NCBI RefSeq assembly: GCF_014647515.1
Contig: NZ_BMPI01000051.1
Coordinates: forward strand, 1-64,000
From: Dactylosporangium sucinum
Lineage (GTDB): Bacteria; Actinomycetota; Actinomycetes; Mycobacteriales; Micromonosporaceae
DNA length: 64,000 bases
Direction: 5' to 3'
Position numbers and translations under genes: made by a program
The notes under the pieces: generated by a model
Seen by the model: only the letters and a program-made list of their open reading frames with translations
Database searches by the model: none
Told to the model about the DNA's origin: nothing
Shown here: positions 60,541 to 64,000 of the stretch, in pieces
Layout: every line of letters begins with the position of its first letter
Numbering within the stretch: position 1 is the first letter of the stretch

Positions 60541-63108
60541 TCAGTGCCGGGCGCGGCGCGGGCCGGCGGGCGGCTGGCCGGCGGCGGCGCGCCGCTCGGC
60601 CTGCTGGTCCGGCGACTTCGGGTCCTCGTCCCACGCCTTCGCGCGGCGGATCTCGTCGAAGAACCCGAGCAGCCGGTCGAGCTCCTGCGTGCTCGTCTTG
60701 TCGTCGGCGCGGGTCGTCTTGCCCTTCTTGCTGTGCGAGCGGATCTCCCGGCCGGTGTTCGGCGACGAGTTCTCGTCGCGCTCGTCCTCGCCGTCGTCGT
60801 GCATCGGCGCGCGCTGCGCCGGCATGCGGCCGGTCGCCTCGTCGTGGTGCCGGCTCGGCGGGACGGGCAGGTCGAAGTGGTGCTCGTCGTAGTTGGGGGC
60901 GTCGAAGCTGTACCCCTGCTGCCCGTTCGGCCCGGGCGCGATCGGCTGGTCCTCGCGGTGGAACGTGCGCGGCGGGGCGACGTGCAGCTCGGGGTGCATC
61001 GGCGGGTGCCCGTTGGGACCGTGGCCGTTCAGGTACCCGTTCTGTCCGTTGCCGTTGTGGCCGTTGCCGTTCTGTCCGTTGCGGGGCGGGCCGGCGTAGC
61101 CGTTGGCCGGCGGGAACGCCGACGTCGCGTCCGCCGGGTGGCCGCCGTGCGGGCCGGCCGGGTGGCGGCCGTTGCTCGGGCGGTGCGCGCCGTTCGGGCT
61201 GACCGGCGCGAACGACCCGGTCGCCTCGGCCGGCGGGAACGCGCCCGTCCGCGGCTCGGCCGGGAAGCCCCCGGTGCGCGGCTCGGCCGGGAACGCCCCC
61301 GTGCGGTCGCGGTCCACGGGCGGCATGGCCCCCGTGCGGTCCATCGGCGGCAGCGCGCCGGTGCGGTCGGCGGGCGGCAGCGCGCCGGTGCGGTCGCGGT
61401 CCACCGGCGGCATGGCCCCGGTGCGGTCGACGGCGGGCATGGCGCCGGTGCGGTCCATGGGCGGCAGGGCGCCGGTGCGCGGCTCGCGCGGCCCGTGCTG
61501 CGCCGCGAACCCGTTGGTGCGCGGCTCGTCGTACGGCCGGTCCTCGTGCGGGCGCTGCCCGTACGTCGTGCCGCGCTCCTCGTACGCCGGGCGGGACACC
61601 GTCGGGTGCGCGCCGGACGGGTGACCGTTGGCCGGGCGGCCGTCGACGAGGTACGGGCCGTTGGCGTCGCCGCGGCGGCTCCGCCCGTAGGTCGCGCCGT
61701 TGTCGACCGCCGGGAACGAGCCCGTGGTGGTCGTCGACGCCGGGTATGCGGGCAGCGCCGAGGACGGCGTGTGCGGGGTCGGCCCGACCAGCTCGACCTC
61801 GCCCGGCTCGGGCAGCGAGTCGCGCAGCGCGGTGGCGAGCACGAAGACGGTGGGAGCGGCGCCCCGCGGGACGGCGATGTACGCGCGCTTCCGCGCGTCG
61901 ATCGGCAGCTTCTCCAGTACCTCTGAGATCATGTGACCGGGCGGCGGCACCTCGGCCGCGTTGGGCGCGCCCACCACGATCGCGCAGCGGTTCACGTCGA
62001 CCGGCAGCCCGCGGATCCAGTCCGCCGGGTCGGTCAGGTGCTCCGGGCGGATCCACAGGCCGGCCTGCACGACCTCGAGCACCCAGCCGCTGCCGAGCGA
62101 GAACGTCGCCGCGCCGGCCGGGTCGTCGAGCAGGTCGGGGCAGGGGTTGACCCAGTCGACCGCGCGGGGGGCGCCGTTGCGCGGGGCGTGCCAGAGCTCG
62201 CGGGCGAACGTGCGCCAGCGCGGCAGGCCCTTCTGGTCGATGGTGACGACGGCTCGCTGGCCGGCGGGCGCGCACAGGGGTAAACCGGTGCGCACATGCA
62301 CCGCGCGGCCCAGCACGTCCGCCACGACCGGCCCCACCGGACCGTCGGCCAGCGGCTGCTGCCCGTACGGCGTGATGACGCAGCGGTCGGCGGCGAGCGC
62401 CGGGATCGCGGAGACGGCGTGCGCGAACTCCTCGCGGTGGAGCGGCTTCTCGCCGGGGTGCGACAGGATGAGCGACGGGTGCGCGTGGTCGGTCGGCACC
62501 GAGAAGGCCAGGTCGGTGACGGCGCCGACGCGGCGGCGGTGCAGCCACAGGCCGGCCGGGATCTGGTCGAGCACCAGGTCGCCGGGCAGTTCGGGCAGCT
62601 CGGCGCTGAGGTCGGCCTCCCACGCCGGGGCCGGGAAGCGCCAGCCCACGCGCACCGGGTTGGTGCCGGTGCGGAAGCGCCAGAAGCCGCCGGGGCGGTG
62701 CTCGCCGCGGCCGATCGGCGCGAACAGCGAGCCGCCGGGGACGCCGAGCAGCGGGCCGGCGGCGGCGATGACGTCGATGCCGAGCCGCATGGAGATCATG
62801 TGGGCGGCGGCGGGCCGCTCGTTGGTGGCGCAGGCGCCGTCCCAGGCGACGAAGCGCATCGCGCTGAACCCGCGAGGGAGACCGTTGGCCAGGACCTCGG
62901 CCAGTTCCTCGACCATCGCGGGCTGCAGCTTGACCGTGTGCGAGCTGATCACGACAGCGCACTCGGTGGAACCGCCGTGGGGGGAGACCACCAGCTGGGC
63001 GGCGCCCGGGCTCGGCTCGTCACCCGAGTGGACGACCGCTCCGGCACCGAGCCAGGAGACCTTCATGCCCGGCCAGTGGCGCAGCAGGACCTGCATCGCC
63101 GTGCTCAT
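60541..63108 (-). CDS. Large hypothetical protein with repeat-rich linker
   Basis: This 855-residue protein has an N-terminal globular half (to about 445), with ECAVVISSHTVKLQPAMVEE, LGSGWVLEVVQAGLWIRPEH and KRAYIAVPRGAAPTVFVLAT. A disordered Pro/Gly/Asn linker follows, with DRTGAMPPV-type 9-residue repeats (about 530-630) and NGQNGNGHNGNGQNG. A charged C-terminus ends with ELDRLLGFFDEIRRAKAWDED. I know no family; similar proteins seem confined to Micromonosporaceae, as far as I recall. The C-terminal helix could be a protein-docking segment. There is no membrane helix or signal peptide. ATG at 63108. Confidence 0.75.
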   Translation of the reverse strand: MSTAMQVLLRHWPGMKVSWLGAGAVVHSGDEPSPGAAQLVVSPHGGSTECAVVISSHTVKLQPAMVEELAEVLANGLPRGFSAMRFVAWDGACATNERPAAAHMISMRLGIDVIAAAGPLLGVPGGSLFAPIGRGEHRPGGFWRFRTGTNPVRVGWRFPAPAWEADLSAELPELPGDLVLDQIPAGLWLHRRRVGAVTDLAFSVPTDHAHPSLILSHPGEKPLHREEFAHAVSAIPALAADRCVITPYGQQPLADGPVGPVVADVLGRAVHVRTGLPLCAPAGQRAVVTIDQKGLPRWRTFARELWHAPRNGAPRAVDWVNPCPDLLDDPAGAATFSLGSGWVLEVVQAGLWIRPEHLTDPADWIRGLPVDVNRCAIVVGAPNAAEVPPPGHMISEVLEKLPIDARKRAYIAVPRGAAPTVFVLATALRDSLPEPGEVELVGPTPHTPSSALPAYPASTTTTGSFPAVDNGATYGRSRRGDANGPYLVDGRPANGHPSGAHPTVSRPAYEERGTTYGQRPHEDRPYDEPRTNGFAAQHGPREPRTGALPPMDRTGAMPAVDRTGAMPPVDRDRTGALPPADRTGALPPMDRTGAMPPVDRDRTGAFPAEPRTGGFPAEPRTGAFPPAEATGSFAPVSPNGAHRPSNGRHPAGPHGGHPADATSAFPPANGYAGPPRNGQNGNGHNGNGQNGYLNGHGPNGHPPMHPELHVAPPRTFHREDQPIAPGPNGQQGYSFDAPNYDEHHFDLPVPPSRHHDEATGRMPAQRAPMHDDGEDERDENSSPNTGREIRSHSKKGKTTRADDKTSTQELDRLLGFFDEIRRAKAWDEDPKSPDQQAERRAAAGQPPAGPRRARH
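61205..61490 (-). repeat. 27-bp coding repeats (DRTGAxPPx) in the 855-residue protein
   Basis: About ten imperfect copies of a 27-base unit encode (D/P)RTGA(L/M/F)PP(M/V/A)-like nonapeptides in tandem. They form a long disordered linker. Confidence 0.75.
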
Positions 63109-63453
63109 GCGGACCTCTCAGAACGCAGGAAACCCGAGCCGCTTTGCGGGGGCACGACTGCCGGTCGCGGGGCCACGACTGCCGGCGGCCACGATGGGAC
63201 CAGCCGGTCCGGCGTGCTAGCTGCGAACGGGCAGCACGTAGTCAAGATCGCCCTCCGTCGGGTGTGCCACGAGCGGAGCGATACGGAGGGGGTTCCGCAC
63301 CGATCACCGCAGGGCGGCTCTGCCGGATCGTACCGCGCTGAGTGACGGACGCAACCATCCCGTTTGTCGGACGACCCGGCGAATATGCCCGACCGGGCCA
63401 CGAATTCCGTCCGATTTGATATCGTTGATGACGAGTTCTCCGGAGAGTTGCGC
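63109..63453. other. 345-base divergent intergenic region
   Basis: No gene is seen. It separates the leftward 855-residue protein from the rightward DUF2334 gene and so must hold both promoters. CACGACTGCCGG occurs twice, near 63153 and 63175. Toward 63420 it becomes AT-richer (TTTGATATCGTTGATGA), a likely promoter region for the right-hand gene. Confidence 0.55.
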
Positions 63454-64000
63454 ATGCATCGAGCCGCAGTCCGCCGAATACTCGCTGTGACGAACGGTCG
63501 TCCGAGCGGGCTCGTCGCCGTGATCGCCGTGCTGGTCCTCGTGGTCGTCTCGGTGAACGCCTGCAAAACCTCTCCAATCGGGACGACTCCGGCCAGCCCG
63601 TCGGCGGGCCGTTCTCCTGCATACCCGGCGAGCGGGGTCCTCGTCCTGTATGACATCACCGGGCAATACGGGGACCTGGGCGAGTTGTACGCCGTCCAAG
63701 CTGGGAATCTGGCCTCCCACTTCGGATCATGGGAGGCGCTGCCCGTGACGAAGTACACGTCCGGGACGGCCAAGAAGTACCAGTTGACGATCTATATCGG
63801 ATCGACGTACGACGAACCCCTGCCGCCCGCGTTCCTCGCCGACGTGGCGGCGGGAGCGCCCGTCCTGTGGCTGGGCGCCAACATCTGGCAATTGATCTCG
63901 CGGTACCCCGGAATCGGTTTTCAGAATGCGACGGTCGCCGACGACGGGGTCACCGAGATCCGCTATCGCGGCACCTCCCTCACCCGCAACCGCGCGGCCG
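63454..64000 (+). CDS. DUF2334 protein, 5' part (cut by window edge)
   Basis: The open frame runs off the right edge after about 182 residues. It begins with a signal or lipoprotein peptide (GLVAVIAVLVLVVVSVNAC; the Cys could be lipidated) and a Ser/Pro linker. It then closely follows the DUF2334 protein at 12797: VLVLYDITGQYGDLG, NLASHFGSWEALPV, IYIGSTYDEPLPPAFL, NIWQLISRYPG, ITRN-like LTRN. ATG at 63454 has GGAGAG upstream. It is less GC-rich than the rest of the window. It is a paralogue, possibly membrane-anchored where the other is free. Confidence 0.8.
   Translation, partial: MHRAAVRRILAVTNGRPSGLVAVIAVLVLVVVSVNACKTSPIGTTPASPSAGRSPAYPASGVLVLYDITGQYGDLGELYAVQAGNLASHFGSWEALPVTKYTSGTAKKYQLTIYIGSTYDEPLPPAFLADVAAGAPVLWLGANIWQLISRYPGIGFQNATVADDGVTEIRYRGTSLTRNRAA

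Overview
The window is very GC-rich with almost uniformly GC-ending codons, many GTG starts and many start/stop overlaps, so it is chromosomal DNA of an actinomycete. Several features suggest the family Micromonosporaceae (Actinoplanes, Dactylosporangium or a relative): a MacS/MacR-like pair, a DUF6412-YidC pair, many Ser/Thr kinases and repeated GATC-containing palindromes. The genus is inference. I see no rRNA, CRISPR array, complete insertion sequence or prophage. About 50 protein genes and five tRNA-type genes are described.

Layout. 1-3300: a UbiA-type prenyltransferase and an inositol-phosphate-synthase-like protein (coupled), then YidC and DUF6412. 3551-6974: a four-gene ABC exporter operon (two ATPases, two permeases) ended by a strong terminator. 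7618-11055: MFS transporter, SDR and a GH88-like hydrolase. 11289-12651: an NTF2-like protein, a large palindrome and an AbiEi/DUF559-like protein. 12797-17430: a cell-surface polysaccharide locus read leftward (53-residue LPXTG peptide, membrane GT2, WecB epimerase, secreted DUF2334 protein). 17609-20977: two related Ser/Thr kinases flanking a LacI regulator. 21146-28680: signalling genes (GGDEF/EAL protein, TetR with its FAD monooxygenase, PP2C phosphatase, large LuxR regulator). 28695-38478: glycogen or alpha-glucan metabolism (GH63-type glycosidase, debranching enzyme, GT4), followed by a receptor kinase, a patatin lipase and a PlsC acyltransferase in one overlapping operon. 38775-47106: Gfo/Idh oxidoreductase, a giant membrane protein, and a MacR/MacS-like two-component pair separated by 1 kb of repeat DNA, next to uracil-DNA glycosylase. 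47277-57645: flavohaemoglobin-like protein, class F sortase and possible partner, citrate synthase, IF-2B-like protein, STAS protein, cation antiporter, zinc-ribbon membrane protein and CheY-like regulator. 57654-59039: a 49-codon gene with clear promoter and terminator, five tRNA-type genes and an HNH endonuclease. 59232-64000: YciI protein, GT2, a repeat-rich 855-residue protein, and the start of a second DUF2334 gene running off the right edge.

The best leads for something new are four. First, the LPXTG-micropeptide polysaccharide locus with its DUF2334 paralogue 49 kb away. Second, the kinase pair whose catalytic loops lack the usual lysine. Third, the kinase with a CBM2-like external domain translationally coupled to two lipid enzymes. 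Fourth, several families of near-perfect palindromes in intergenic DNA, including inside the split two-component locus. All functional calls come from reading motifs and gene order; no database search was run.
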